Source: an uncultured Eudoraea sp. (GTDB taxonomy: Bacteria; Bacteroidota; Bacteroidia; Flavobacteriales; Flavobacteriaceae). From it: 64,000 bases of DNA. Both the position numbers and the translations under genes were made by a program. The stretch spans positions 1 through 64,000 of the forward strand of contig CAMYIE010000005.1 of assembly GCA_947258405.1 (NCBI GenBank), in the 5' to 3' direction. This document shows, one piece after another, positions 54,105-61,818 of this stretch. The stretch's first letter is position 1; each line of letters starts with the position of its first letter. Under the pieces are notes generated by a model, which saw nothing but the letters and a program-made list of their open reading frames with translations, was not told the origin of the DNA and searched no databases.

Positions 54105-54608
54105 ATGGGATTCCTTGATATCATTCTTGCAATGCTACTCGCATACGGCCTCTACAAGGGGTTGAAAAATGGATTTTTTGTAGAGATTGCTTCATTGGTA
54201 GCCCTAATCGCAGGCTTGTTCGGTGCAATACACTTTTCCTACATTACAGGTGGGTACTTAGCCCAGTATCTGGATTGGGAAGAACAATACATCGCTTTAA
54301 TCGCCTTCATCACCACTTTTATTATCATAGTTGTTCTTATTCATTGGATTGGTAAATTCCTGTCGAAAGTTACCGATTTCACCCTGCTGGGCATTCTAAA
54401 TAAAATTGCCGGGGGTGTTTTTGGTGCATTGAAAACCGCTGTAATTGTGGGTGCTTTACTCATTTATTTCGATAAGATGAACAGCTCTGCCAATATCATT
54501 AAGTCCGAAACCATAGGATCATCTATTCTTTATTCCCCTCTAAAGGATATTGGAGGCTTTGTCTTTGGCAAAGTTTTAAACCGCAGGGGTTTTGGCGCTG
54601 AGGAATAA
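54105..54608 (+). CDS. CvpA family membrane protein
   Basis: A 167-residue protein with four transmembrane helices, the first starting at the N-terminus (MGFLDIILAMLLAYGLYKGLKNGF). GLKNGFFVEI and the Gly-rich GGVFGALKTAVIVGALL segment are typical of the CvpA/colicin V production family, whose role in the envelope is poorly understood. Single gene. Confidence 0.92.
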   Translation: MGFLDIILAMLLAYGLYKGLKNGFFVEIASLVALIAGLFGAIHFSYITGGYLAQYLDWEEQYIALIAFITTFIIIVVLIHWIGKFLSKVTDFTLLGILNKIAGGVFGALKTAVIVGALLIYFDKMNSSANIIKSETIGSSILYSPLKDIGGFVFGKVLNRRGFGAEE

Positions 54609-54812
54609 TCCGAATCTAGTTGAAAACCAAATTAACCTTTCAACGATATAATATTGCCGTTCCTAGAGTGCATTTCATCGATAAAATTGTACTTTCATAT
54701 TTATTCTGGGAGTAATTAGCTGAGAATACATACATTACTTCCCACGGCATGCAGCTAATCCGAAGACACCCCATTCTTCCCTTCCTGCATGTAACGAGAA
54801 CGAGAATACTAT

Positions 54813-55289
54813 ATGAAAATGAAACCACTTCTGGTAAGAGGGGTGTTTCTGTTATTGTTTGTGGCCTGCAGTAAAAACGATGTTGCTGTATCACCAGAGG
54901 TTAACTCGGTTGTTAACATAAAAATAATAGAAGATGAGCTCCTGGGAATTGTGAACACCCACAGGGAGTCATTGGGGTATGCGCCACTCCAATACAGCGC
55001 TGTTGCCTATCAGTATGCCAGTACACATAACGACTATATGATCTCTCAGGGGAATTTGAGTCACGACAATTTCAGTTCGCGGGCTTCTGATATTTCTTCT
55101 GAAACAGATGCAGAAGTGGTGGCAGAGAACGTCGCCAAAGATTATATTGATGCGGAAGCGGCATTTCATGGGTGGCTTCAGAGCGCAGATCACCGTAAGA
55201 CCATGGAGGGTAACTTTACCCATACGGCAGTAAGCGTAAAAAAAGATGAGCAGGGTACTATTTTCTACACACAACTCTTCTACCGCTAA
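54813..55289 (+). CDS. CAP (SCP/PR-1) domain lipoprotein
   Basis: A 158-residue lipoprotein (lipobox LLFVAC, Cys19) with one CAP domain (~40-155). LLGIVNTHRESLGYAPLQ starts the domain (44-61), and conserved elements SHDNFSSR (72-79 region), AENVAK and GWLQSADHRKTMEGNFTH (~120-137) carry the His/Glu cleft. Bacterial CAP proteins are extracellular and mostly uncharacterised. The 204 bases before it contain an imperfect hairpin (54708-54739). Confidence 0.9.
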   Translation: MKMKPLLVRGVFLLLFVACSKNDVAVSPEVNSVVNIKIIEDELLGIVNTHRESLGYAPLQYSAVAYQYASTHNDYMISQGNLSHDNFSSRASDISSETDAEVVAENVAKDYIDAEAAFHGWLQSADHRKTMEGNFTHTAVSVKKDEQGTIFYTQLFYR

Positions 55290-55410
55290 TTCCGATTTAA
55301 ACGATTTCTTTTTTTAATTTTGAAAATAGCCTCCGGGCTCGTTATTGGCCGGTATCCATAAATTGAATCGGTGGGTTCCGTTTATAATGGCTTGTCACAA
55401 AACGACATAT

Positions 55411-55950
55411 ATGGCAATTAGACCTCCTTTTAATCTGAATCAATGGATCGACGAAAACCGCGATAAGCTCAAGCCTCCCGTTGGAAATAAAAATCTTTAT
55501 CAAGAGGCCGGAGACTATATAGTAATGATCGTAGCCGGACCCAATGCGCGCAAGGATTATCATTACAACGAAACCGAAGAATTATTTTATCAGCTGGAGG
55601 GGCAGATAAAGGTCCATATCCAGGAGGATGGCGAAAAAAAGACATTAAACCTCGGACCAGGCGATATGTACCTGCACCCGGCAAAAGTACCTCATTCTCC
55701 GGTGCGCTATGAAGGGTCCATCGGTCTGGTCATCGAGCGTAAAAGAGACGAAATGCAGGTAGACGACGGGCTGATCTGGTATTGCGACAACTGTAACCAT
55801 AAACTATACGAAGCATATTTTACCTTACATGATATCGAGAAAGATTTCTTAAGTCATTTCGAGTATTTCTATGGCTCCGAAGAGCTGAGAACATGCAAGA
55901 ACTGTGGTGAAATCATGGAGGTAGATGAACGTTTTATCGCCAAGAACTGA
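55411..55950 (+). CDS. 3-hydroxyanthranilate 3,4-dioxygenase
   Basis: A 179-residue cupin enzyme of the kynurenine pathway, opening the ring of 3-hydroxyanthranilate on the way to quinolinate. From the ATG at 55411 the iron ligands are His51, Glu57 and His95, and substrate residues Arg47, Arg99 and Glu110, the same numbers as in the well-studied Cupriavidus enzyme. This supports the chosen start over an in-frame ATG 22 codons earlier. A rubredoxin-like second metal site is formed by Cys125, Cys128, Cys162 and Cys165. A TAATTTTG element (55315-55322) may be its promoter. It is followed at 6 bases by the DUF1304 gene. Confidence 0.96.
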   Translation: MAIRPPFNLNQWIDENRDKLKPPVGNKNLYQEAGDYIVMIVAGPNARKDYHYNETEELFYQLEGQIKVHIQEDGEKKTLNLGPGDMYLHPAKVPHSPVRYEGSIGLVIERKRDEMQVDDGLIWYCDNCNHKLYEAYFTLHDIEKDFLSHFEYFYGSEELRTCKNCGEIMEVDERFIAKN

Positions 55951-55956
55951 TGCCTT

Positions 55957-56325
55957 ATGAAAATCATTATCAACATACTTATCGGCCTGGTAGCCCTATT
56001 ACATCTTTACTTCCTTTGGTTCGAAATGTTCGCATGGACCACCAGGGGAAGAAAGATATTCCGACAATTCCCAGCCGAGCTATTTGAACCAACCAAGACA
56101 TTAGCGGCCAACCAGGGGTTGTATAATGGTTTCCTTGCTGCCGGATTGATCTGGAGTTTTTTTATAACCGACCCTGAATGGCAAGTCTATATTCCGGTTT
56201 TCTTTCTCAGCTGTGTTCTTATAGCAGGGATCTTTGGTGCATTTACTGCACATATCAAAATATTCTTTGTTCAGGGTTTTCCTGCGCTTATCGCACTTCT
56301 CCTCATATTGCTAATGCACATTTAA
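55957..56325 (+). CDS. DUF1304 family membrane protein
   Basis: A 122-residue protein with four transmembrane helices (~4-22, 50-70, 75-97 and 103-121) and the conserved HLYFLWFEMFAWTTRGRKIF stretch (16-35) with Asn-Gln-Gly (NQGLYNGFLA) after it, as in DUF1304 (YqjF-like) proteins. Function unknown. Six bases after the 3-hydroxyanthranilate dioxygenase gene, so in the same transcript. Confidence 0.92.
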   Translation: MKIIINILIGLVALLHLYFLWFEMFAWTTRGRKIFRQFPAELFEPTKTLAANQGLYNGFLAAGLIWSFFITDPEWQVYIPVFFLSCVLIAGIFGAFTAHIKIFFVQGFPALIALLLILLMHI

Positions 56326-56407
56326 TTAAGCATATTTCTGCTGGTATGAAGCGGACTATTATTTGTAACTTTACCCGGTCTAACCTAACTGATTAAAAAG
56401 TAGAATT

Positions 56408-57961
56408 ATGGCAGTAGTTGAATTGGACTTTGGTATTCAAAACGCCCTTGAAAGATTAGGGATTGAAACGGTAAATAATGGATCTTCAACTGGTAAGGAT
56501 TTCTTCTCTTCAGGAGAAATTATCGACTCTTATTCTCCGGTCGATGGAGCACTTATCGCTAAGGTTAAAACCAGTACCAGGGAAGATTATGAAAAGGTGA
56601 TGTCCGCGGCAAACAAGGCATTTAAAGTCTGGCGAAAAATACCGGCACCACAAAGAGGTGAAGTGGTAAGACAATTCGGAGAAAAACTCAGGGAACTCAA
56701 AGAGCCTCTTGGCAAGCTCGTATCCTATGAAATGGGGAAATCCTATCAGGAGGGTCTTGGGGAGGTTCAGGAAATGATCGATATCTGTGATTTTGCCGTT
56801 GGGCTATCTCGTCAGTTGCACGGACTAACCATGCATTCTGAACGACCCGGCCATCGTATGTACGAACAGTATCACCCACTTGGCGCAGTAGGAATTATTT
56901 CAGCTTTTAATTTTCCTGTGGCTGTTTGGGCATGGAATACAGCCCTGGCCTGGGTATGTGGCGATGTTTGCGTTTGGAAACCTTCAGAGAAGACTCCGTT
57001 ATGCGGAATTGCCTGTCAGAATATCGCAGCCGAAGTTTTAGCTGCAAACAAAATGCCTGAGGGGATCTCATGCCTTATAAATGGCGATTATCGTGTGGGT
57101 GAATTTATGTCTCACGACCAGAGGATACCACTGGTCTCTGCAACAGGATCCATCAGGATGGGTAAAATTGTCGCACAGGCTGTTGCAGCCCGTTTAGGAA
57201 AATCCCTTCTGGAACTGGGCGGAAATAATGCCATTATAGTCACACCAGAGGCAGATATAAAAATGACAGTTATAGGTGCTGTATTTGGCGCTGTAGGAAC
57301 CGCCGGCCAGCGTTGTACCTCTACAAGAAGGCTTATCGTACATGAGTCTGTTTACGACCGTGTAAAAGATGCCATTGTTGATGCATATAAGCAATTGAGG
57401 ATTGGAAATCCACTCGATGAAAACAATCATATAGGACCATTAATCGATAAGGGTGCCGTTGCCGACTACCAGAATGCACTTAACGCTGTTGTAGACCAGG
57501 GTGGTACTATAATAGTCGATGGAGGCATACTTGAAGGAGAGGGATACGAAAGTGGTTGTTATGTAAAACCTGCCATTGTGGAAGCAGCAAATAGTATGGA
57601 AATAGTACAACACGAAACCTTTGCGCCTATTTTATACCTGTTGAAATACGAAGGAAATGTGTCCAATGCAATCGACATACAAAACAATGTTGTTCAGGGG
57701 CTTTCCTCAGCCATAATGACCGGTAATTTGCGTGAAGCCGAACAATTTCTTTCAGCTTCGGGAAGTGATTGCGGTATCGCTAACGTCAATATAGGTACTT
57801 CCGGTGCGGAAATAGGTGGTGCTTTTGGAGGCGAAAAAGAAACCGGGGGAGGAAGAGAATCTGGTTCGGACGCCTGGAAGATCTATATGCGAAGGCAAAC
57901 GAATACCATTAATTATACCGAAGATCTGCCGCTGGCACAGGGAATTAAATTTGATCTTTAG
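56408..57961 (+). CDS. Aldehyde dehydrogenase, ALDH7 (aminoadipate-semialdehyde) type
   Basis: A 517-residue NAD-dependent dehydrogenase. Catalytic Cys303 in GQRCTSTRR, general-base Glu269 in LELGGNN, Asn168 in FNFP and Lys191 of the NAD site are present. The GQRCTSTRR wording and the GFG-type end (GAEIGGAFGGEKETGGGRE) match the antiquitin/ALDH7 group, which oxidises alpha-aminoadipate semialdehyde in lysine breakdown. Its place after the 3-hydroxyanthranilate dioxygenase gene leaves open a role with kynurenine-derived semialdehydes, but the sequence favours the lysine pathway. Confidence 0.93.
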   Translation: MAVVELDFGIQNALERLGIETVNNGSSTGKDFFSSGEIIDSYSPVDGALIAKVKTSTREDYEKVMSAANKAFKVWRKIPAPQRGEVVRQFGEKLRELKEPLGKLVSYEMGKSYQEGLGEVQEMIDICDFAVGLSRQLHGLTMHSERPGHRMYEQYHPLGAVGIISAFNFPVAVWAWNTALAWVCGDVCVWKPSEKTPLCGIACQNIAAEVLAANKMPEGISCLINGDYRVGEFMSHDQRIPLVSATGSIRMGKIVAQAVAARLGKSLLELGGNNAIIVTPEADIKMTVIGAVFGAVGTAGQRCTSTRRLIVHESVYDRVKDAIVDAYKQLRIGNPLDENNHIGPLIDKGAVADYQNALNAVVDQGGTIIVDGGILEGEGYESGCYVKPAIVEAANSMEIVQHETFAPILYLLKYEGNVSNAIDIQNNVVQGLSSAIMTGNLREAEQFLSASGSDCGIANVNIGTSGAEIGGAFGGEKETGGGRESGSDAWKIYMRRQTNTINYTEDLPLAQGIKFDL

Positions 57962-58030
57962 AAGAAGCTGATCGAGGCTCCGTTTATAGAGATCGACAGT
58001 GATTTTATATTATATGTGAAGTCATAAAAA

Positions 58031-58064
58031 ATCCGCCATCATAGAACATGAAACAACGGCGGAT
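58031..58064. terminator. Hairpin after the ALDH7 gene (element C), with flanking motif
   Basis: ATCCGCC / GGCGGAT forms a 7-bp stem with a 20-base loop; six A precede it, giving six T on the minus strand. A variant of the shared motif (CTAACCAAACTAAACTAA, from 58074) follows on the plus strand. On the plus strand it would end the ALDH7 transcript but has no T run there. Confidence 0.5.
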
Positions 58065-58122
58065 CCTTCCAAACTAACCAAACTAAACTAATTCAAACAC
58101 TGCATTAGTTCAAGAGATTTTG

Positions 58123-58169
58123 AAAACCCTATTTCAGTGCCGAAACGTTGTCGGGAGAAATAGGGTTTT
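58123..58169. repeat. Long perfect hairpin in the gap before the HhH protein gene
   Basis: A perfect 13-bp stem (AAAACCCTATTTC / GAAATAGGGTTTT) with a 21-base loop that can itself pair (CCGA / TCGG). It lies in the 502-base gap 57962-58463, which otherwise holds hairpin C and A/T-rich DNA without a convincing gene. Confidence 0.7.
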
Positions 58170-58463
58170 ATCCCACTCTTTGACACAAATATCAGTATTA
58201 AGTAGATTCCCGGTTCATGAAAAGTTATAAATGGTATCAAATTCTGTATATCTGGTAGAAAATTCGTCGCATTTAACAACCTCCTTGTCTTAAATCTCTT
58301 AAACTCTTCACGTAAACACCCCAAAAACCGCTCTCCAGCGATTTTTTAAAAACTATTTTCAGAATTTTTAATACATTGTAATACAGAGTTTTTGCATTTA
58401 TATTCATCATAGTATCCTAAGCAAAGGGAAAATAGTGGTAAACAAATAAAAAGATCGCATCAG

Positions 58464-58988
58464 ATGGACTTGGAAAGTATTGAATTGAGCTATTGGGTTA
58501 TAATGATTGTTGTTGGATTGATATTTGGGATCGTGGGCTTTTTTATAGGCCGTTCCATGGGTAACTCCGGCGATTTGGAAATCTCGGTTGAGAAGCTAAA
58601 AGCGACCAACTCCATCTTACAATCCGATCTGGAACTTTGTCGTCAAAACCTGAACAGCGAGCATGCTCAACCCAGTCAACAACTCATTAAGTTCGATGCA
58701 AAAATGGCCAAGGCCGTTCTCGGGAGGTTTGTAAAACAAGATGATCTGAAAATTGTAGAAGGCATAGGCCCGAAAATTGAAGGTCTTTTTCACAATTATA
58801 ATATCAAGACCTGGAAGGCACTGTCCAAGACTTCAGTGGCTAAATGTCACGAAGTTTTAGATTCAGGCGGAGAGAAGTATCGGGTTCACGATCCGGCTTC
58901 CTGGCCTATGCAAGCCAGAATGTGCTATGAGAATAAATGGAAGGAGTTACACAGATGGCAGGAAGAACATTTACATGGAAAATTATAA
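58464..58988 (+). CDS. Membrane-anchored helix-hairpin-helix protein
   Basis: A 174-residue protein: one N-terminal transmembrane helix (~10-30), a coiled-coil-like linker (~38-70) and a C-terminal region (~90-130) with the hairpin signature LKIVEGIGPKIEGLF, followed by a conserved W/H-rich tail (HRWQEEH). The domain is like the 'flap endonuclease-1-like' helix-3-turn-helix seen at the ends of many bacterial membrane proteins. No nuclease site is present, so it may bind DNA or protein at the membrane. Single gene. Confidence 0.8.
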   Translation: MDLESIELSYWVIMIVVGLIFGIVGFFIGRSMGNSGDLEISVEKLKATNSILQSDLELCRQNLNSEHAQPSQQLIKFDAKMAKAVLGRFVKQDDLKIVEGIGPKIEGLFHNYNIKTWKALSKTSVAKCHEVLDSGGEKYRVHDPASWPMQARMCYENKWKELHRWQEEHLHGKL

Positions 58989-58991
58989 CTA

Positions 58992-59990
58992 TTATAATAT
59001 ACCATTGGCTTCCACCCACCTGAACCGGTACTGGTCTTCAGGAATCCTCATTCGGTCTGATATACGCTCAAGTCTTTCGGGGAGTTTCATAAGATAATCC
59101 CTGGCCTTTTCTGCTTCGTCTGTTAGACTCCTTAAAGAGCCAATATCCCAGTAAGCATTTAGTTTCCCAAGTATATCGATATAATCCTGGGAGGTATATA
59201 CACCAAGACGCTGGGCACAATTGGCAAAATTCTCGAAAGCCAGACCAGCGATCTGTCCCGATTCCCTGAGTAAATGTGCAGGCATCACTATTTTGCGTTT
59301 CATCATATCGGCGAAAGCCAGGACCATACCGTTCGGATCCTGTCCGAATATAGTTTTAACAAACTCCCGGTATGCCAGATGATGGCGCATTTCATCTCCG
59401 GCGATGATCTGACACATCTTGCTGAGTAAACTATTGCCTTGCTTCTTGGCGAGTTGCCCTACTCTTTTGTGAGATATATTTGTAGCCAACTCCTGGAAGG
59501 TGGTATAGACAAAATTTTTATACGGATCCCTGTCGGTTCCTATATCAAACCCATCATTGATAAGATACTGGGTAGACAATTCAACCTCCCTCATATTTAC
59601 ACGACCGGAAAGGTAGAGGTATTTATTCAACACATCACCATGGCGATTCTCTTCCGCTGTCCAGGCCCTCACCCAACGCGACCAGGGTCCGTTTTCCTGT
59701 TGATTGACACCTTCCACATCCATCAGCCACGATTCATAGGTAGGTAAGGCCTCCTCTGTAATGGTATCGGCAACCAGGGTAACCCAAAAATCATAACTCA
59801 ATTCCTTAGCTTCCTCCCTGATCTGTTCTACTTCGTCCATAAAATCTTCGCCCTGGGAATCGGGTAAAAAATCTGAAGGTTGCCATAGTTGTTCTATAGG
59901 GACCAAAAACGATTCCATAAACCCCTGAACCTGTGGTTCAATGGCTTTCATTACTTCCAGTCGAATATTCTTGTGAGGTGCTGTCATCAT
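58992..59990 (-). CDS. Acyl-ACP desaturase-like diiron protein
   Basis: A 332-residue ferritin-like protein of the plant-type stearoyl-ACP desaturase family. The two diiron motifs are clear: EENRHG (Glu114, His117) and DEMRHH (Glu200, His203), with Glu167 in FQELA and Glu79/Glu80 in the first helix. It should introduce a cis double bond into a saturated acyl chain on a carrier protein using oxygen and ferredoxin. The start MMTAPHKN could be one codon later. Convergent with the HhH protein gene and probably single. Confidence 0.93.
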   Translation of the reverse strand: MMTAPHKNIRLEVMKAIEPQVQGFMESFLVPIEQLWQPSDFLPDSQGEDFMDEVEQIREEAKELSYDFWVTLVADTITEEALPTYESWLMDVEGVNQQENGPWSRWVRAWTAEENRHGDVLNKYLYLSGRVNMREVELSTQYLINDGFDIGTDRDPYKNFVYTTFQELATNISHKRVGQLAKKQGNSLLSKMCQIIAGDEMRHHLAYREFVKTIFGQDPNGMVLAFADMMKRKIVMPAHLLRESGQIAGLAFENFANCAQRLGVYTSQDYIDILGKLNAYWDIGSLRSLTDEAEKARDYLMKLPERLERISDRMRIPEDQYRFRWVEANGIL

Positions 59991-60042
59991 TTACAAAGAA
60001 AGACATTTAATCCATCTTCATCACTTAATACCATCATAAAAT

Positions 60043-60768
60043 TCAGTTTCTCCCTTTTTCCCCAGGATACAGAGTATACACCGGATCGCTTTGCCATACT
60101 TTCTTGCTTTCGATATCGATAATCGACAAAGGGCCTGTAAAAGCCGCCCCGGTATCTATATTCCAGACATTCGCAGCGCGATGAGGAATGGTTTTACCGA
60201 TCCTGGTAACCGGAGTATGTCCTATATATATTTCATGATAATGGCTCAGTCTTTTTGGATACCGCACATCGGTAAGCGCTATTCGGGGATCGAGGGCCAG
60301 TGCAAGTTCCCAAAGCGTGCGATCCCAATAAAATGGTTTGGTATAATATTCGGCTGCCACTCCGTGTATATGGGTAAAGCCAGCGTGGAGGAAAAGCCGC
60401 TGCTGATCATCCAGATAATAGTTCTCCAGTCGCCCGAAAAAATCGAGGTGGATCTTTCTGATCTCTCTGCTAGATCGATTGTAGGAATCGATACTGCTCT
60501 GACCACCACTATTTACCCAGAGTGGATTGCTTTTTTCTGAACGTAACCATGCTTCGCACAGTTCATCGTGATTGCCGCGTAGAAAACAACATTTATGGGT
60601 ACTGTTCAGCTCAATAAGAAAATTTACGGTCTCAACCGCTTCACTCCATCCATCCACATAATCCCCTACAAAGATCAACTTATCTTCTTCTCCAACTCTT
60701 GCCCGCTCCATAACCTGTACCAACGCACGAAGCCCTGCATGAATATCACCTATTACCAAAGTCCTCAT
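60043..60768 (-). CDS. PPP-type serine/threonine or Ap4A phosphatase
   Basis: A 241-residue metallophosphoesterase with all core motifs: Asp8 and His10 in GDIHAG, Asp36 and Asp39 in GDYVDG, Asn66-His67 in RGNHDE, and later histidines (HAGFTH and YIGHTPV). Bacterial members dephosphorylate proteins or split diadenosine tetraphosphate. Divergent from the fructokinase gene. Confidence 0.92.
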   Translation of the reverse strand: MRTLVIGDIHAGLRALVQVMERARVGEEDKLIFVGDYVDGWSEAVETVNFLIELNSTHKCCFLRGNHDELCEAWLRSEKSNPLWVNSGGQSSIDSYNRSSREIRKIHLDFFGRLENYYLDDQQRLFLHAGFTHIHGVAAEYYTKPFYWDRTLWELALALDPRIALTDVRYPKRLSHYHEIYIGHTPVTRIGKTIPHRAANVWNIDTGAAFTGPLSIIDIESKKVWQSDPVYTLYPGEKGRN

Positions 60769-60820
60769 ATCACAAAATTCGATAATATTGATTGTTGGAG
60801 GGCAACAAAGAAGAATAAAT

Positions 60821-60852
60821 TTTGGTCTGATGCCAGAATTCTGTTTACTTTG
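60821..60852 (+). promoter_or_regulatory. Promoter of the fructokinase-amylosucrase operon
   Basis: TTTG (60821-60824), a 21-bp spacer and TACTTTGG from 60846 (close to TAnnTTTG), 20 bases before the fructokinase ATG. Confidence 0.5.
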
Positions 60853-60872
60853 GAAAATCTAGTGCCTCAGTT

Positions 60873-61817
60873 ATGAAAAAAGTCTATTGTATAGGCGAAC
60901 TTTTGATCGATTTTGTAGCAGAAAATCAGGGTAGTGATCTTTCCAGAGCCGTAGAATTTACTAAAAAGGCCGGTGGAGCTCCCGCCAATGTAGCCTGTGC
61001 AATTTCAAAGCTCGGTGGAAACAGTGCCTTTATAGGCTGTGTGGGTAAAGACCCTTTTGGCAGTTACTTACTGGGAATTCTAAGCGATCATGGAGTGGAT
61101 GTTTCCATGGCCCAGCGATCGGATATCTTTACAACCCTGGCTTTCGTATCCCTGGCCGAGGATGGTGAACGCGATTTTGTCTTTAGTCGCGGGGCCGATA
61201 AGGAATTAAAGTATCAGTCTGCCATAAAACACGAATTTAAAGACAGTATTGTACATTTTGGGGCCGCTACAGCTCTGTTGGGTGGTAATCTTGAGAATGC
61301 CTATAGCCATTATTATTTCGACACACTAACCCAGAATTCATTCATAAGTTTCGACCCTAACTACAGAGGTGATCTATGGAAAGGCAAAGATGAAGTGTTT
61401 ATCAAAAAATGCAGGCCTTTTATAGAAAAATCACACCTGTGCAAATTCAGCCTTGAAGAAGCTCAATTGATCACTTCCCGTGATGATGTGCCATCTGCTT
61501 GTAGTGAGCTGCACGCCATGGGTGTCCAGGTTGTTGCCGTGACTCTGGGGCGAGAAGGCACCTTTGTAAGTACACCCCGTACTCAGAAAACAGTAGAAAG
61601 TATAAAAGTTAAAGCGGTAGATACCACAGGTGCAGGAGATGCTTTTATAGGATGTTTGTTACAGCAAATAGCCACACTTGACCACGCCGAAGATATTTTA
61701 AAGGACGATGATAGATTGATGGAAATGGTCGCCATAGCTAATCGTGCCGGAGCAATTACCACTACCAATTATGGTGCTATAGAATCCCTGCCCGATCAAG
61801 ATCAACTGAAACTCTGA
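60873..61817 (+). CDS. PfkB family carbohydrate kinase, probable fructokinase
   Basis: A 314-residue ribokinase-fold kinase. The N-terminal GELLIDFV and GGAPANVACAISKLGG segments and the catalytic DTTGAGDAFIG loop (~250-260) are typical of fructokinases. It probably makes fructose 6-phosphate. Only one base separates its stop from the amylosucrase start, which matches function: amylosucrase releases fructose from sucrose, and this kinase can bring it into glycolysis, where pgi also acts. Confidence 0.93.
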   Translation: MKKVYCIGELLIDFVAENQGSDLSRAVEFTKKAGGAPANVACAISKLGGNSAFIGCVGKDPFGSYLLGILSDHGVDVSMAQRSDIFTTLAFVSLAEDGERDFVFSRGADKELKYQSAIKHEFKDSIVHFGAATALLGGNLENAYSHYYFDTLTQNSFISFDPNYRGDLWKGKDEVFIKKCRPFIEKSHLCKFSLEEAQLITSRDDVPSACSELHAMGVQVVAVTLGREGTFVSTPRTQKTVESIKVKAVDTTGAGDAFIGCLLQQIATLDHAEDILKDDDRLMEMVAIANRAGAITTTNYGAIESLPDQDQLKL

Positions 61818-61818
61818 T

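Noticed and set aside
58088-58324. A 78-codon minus-strand frame in the gap after the ALDH7 gene
   Set aside because: It runs through the 13-bp hairpin and A/T-rich DNA, with no start context and no recognisable composition; chance is more likely.
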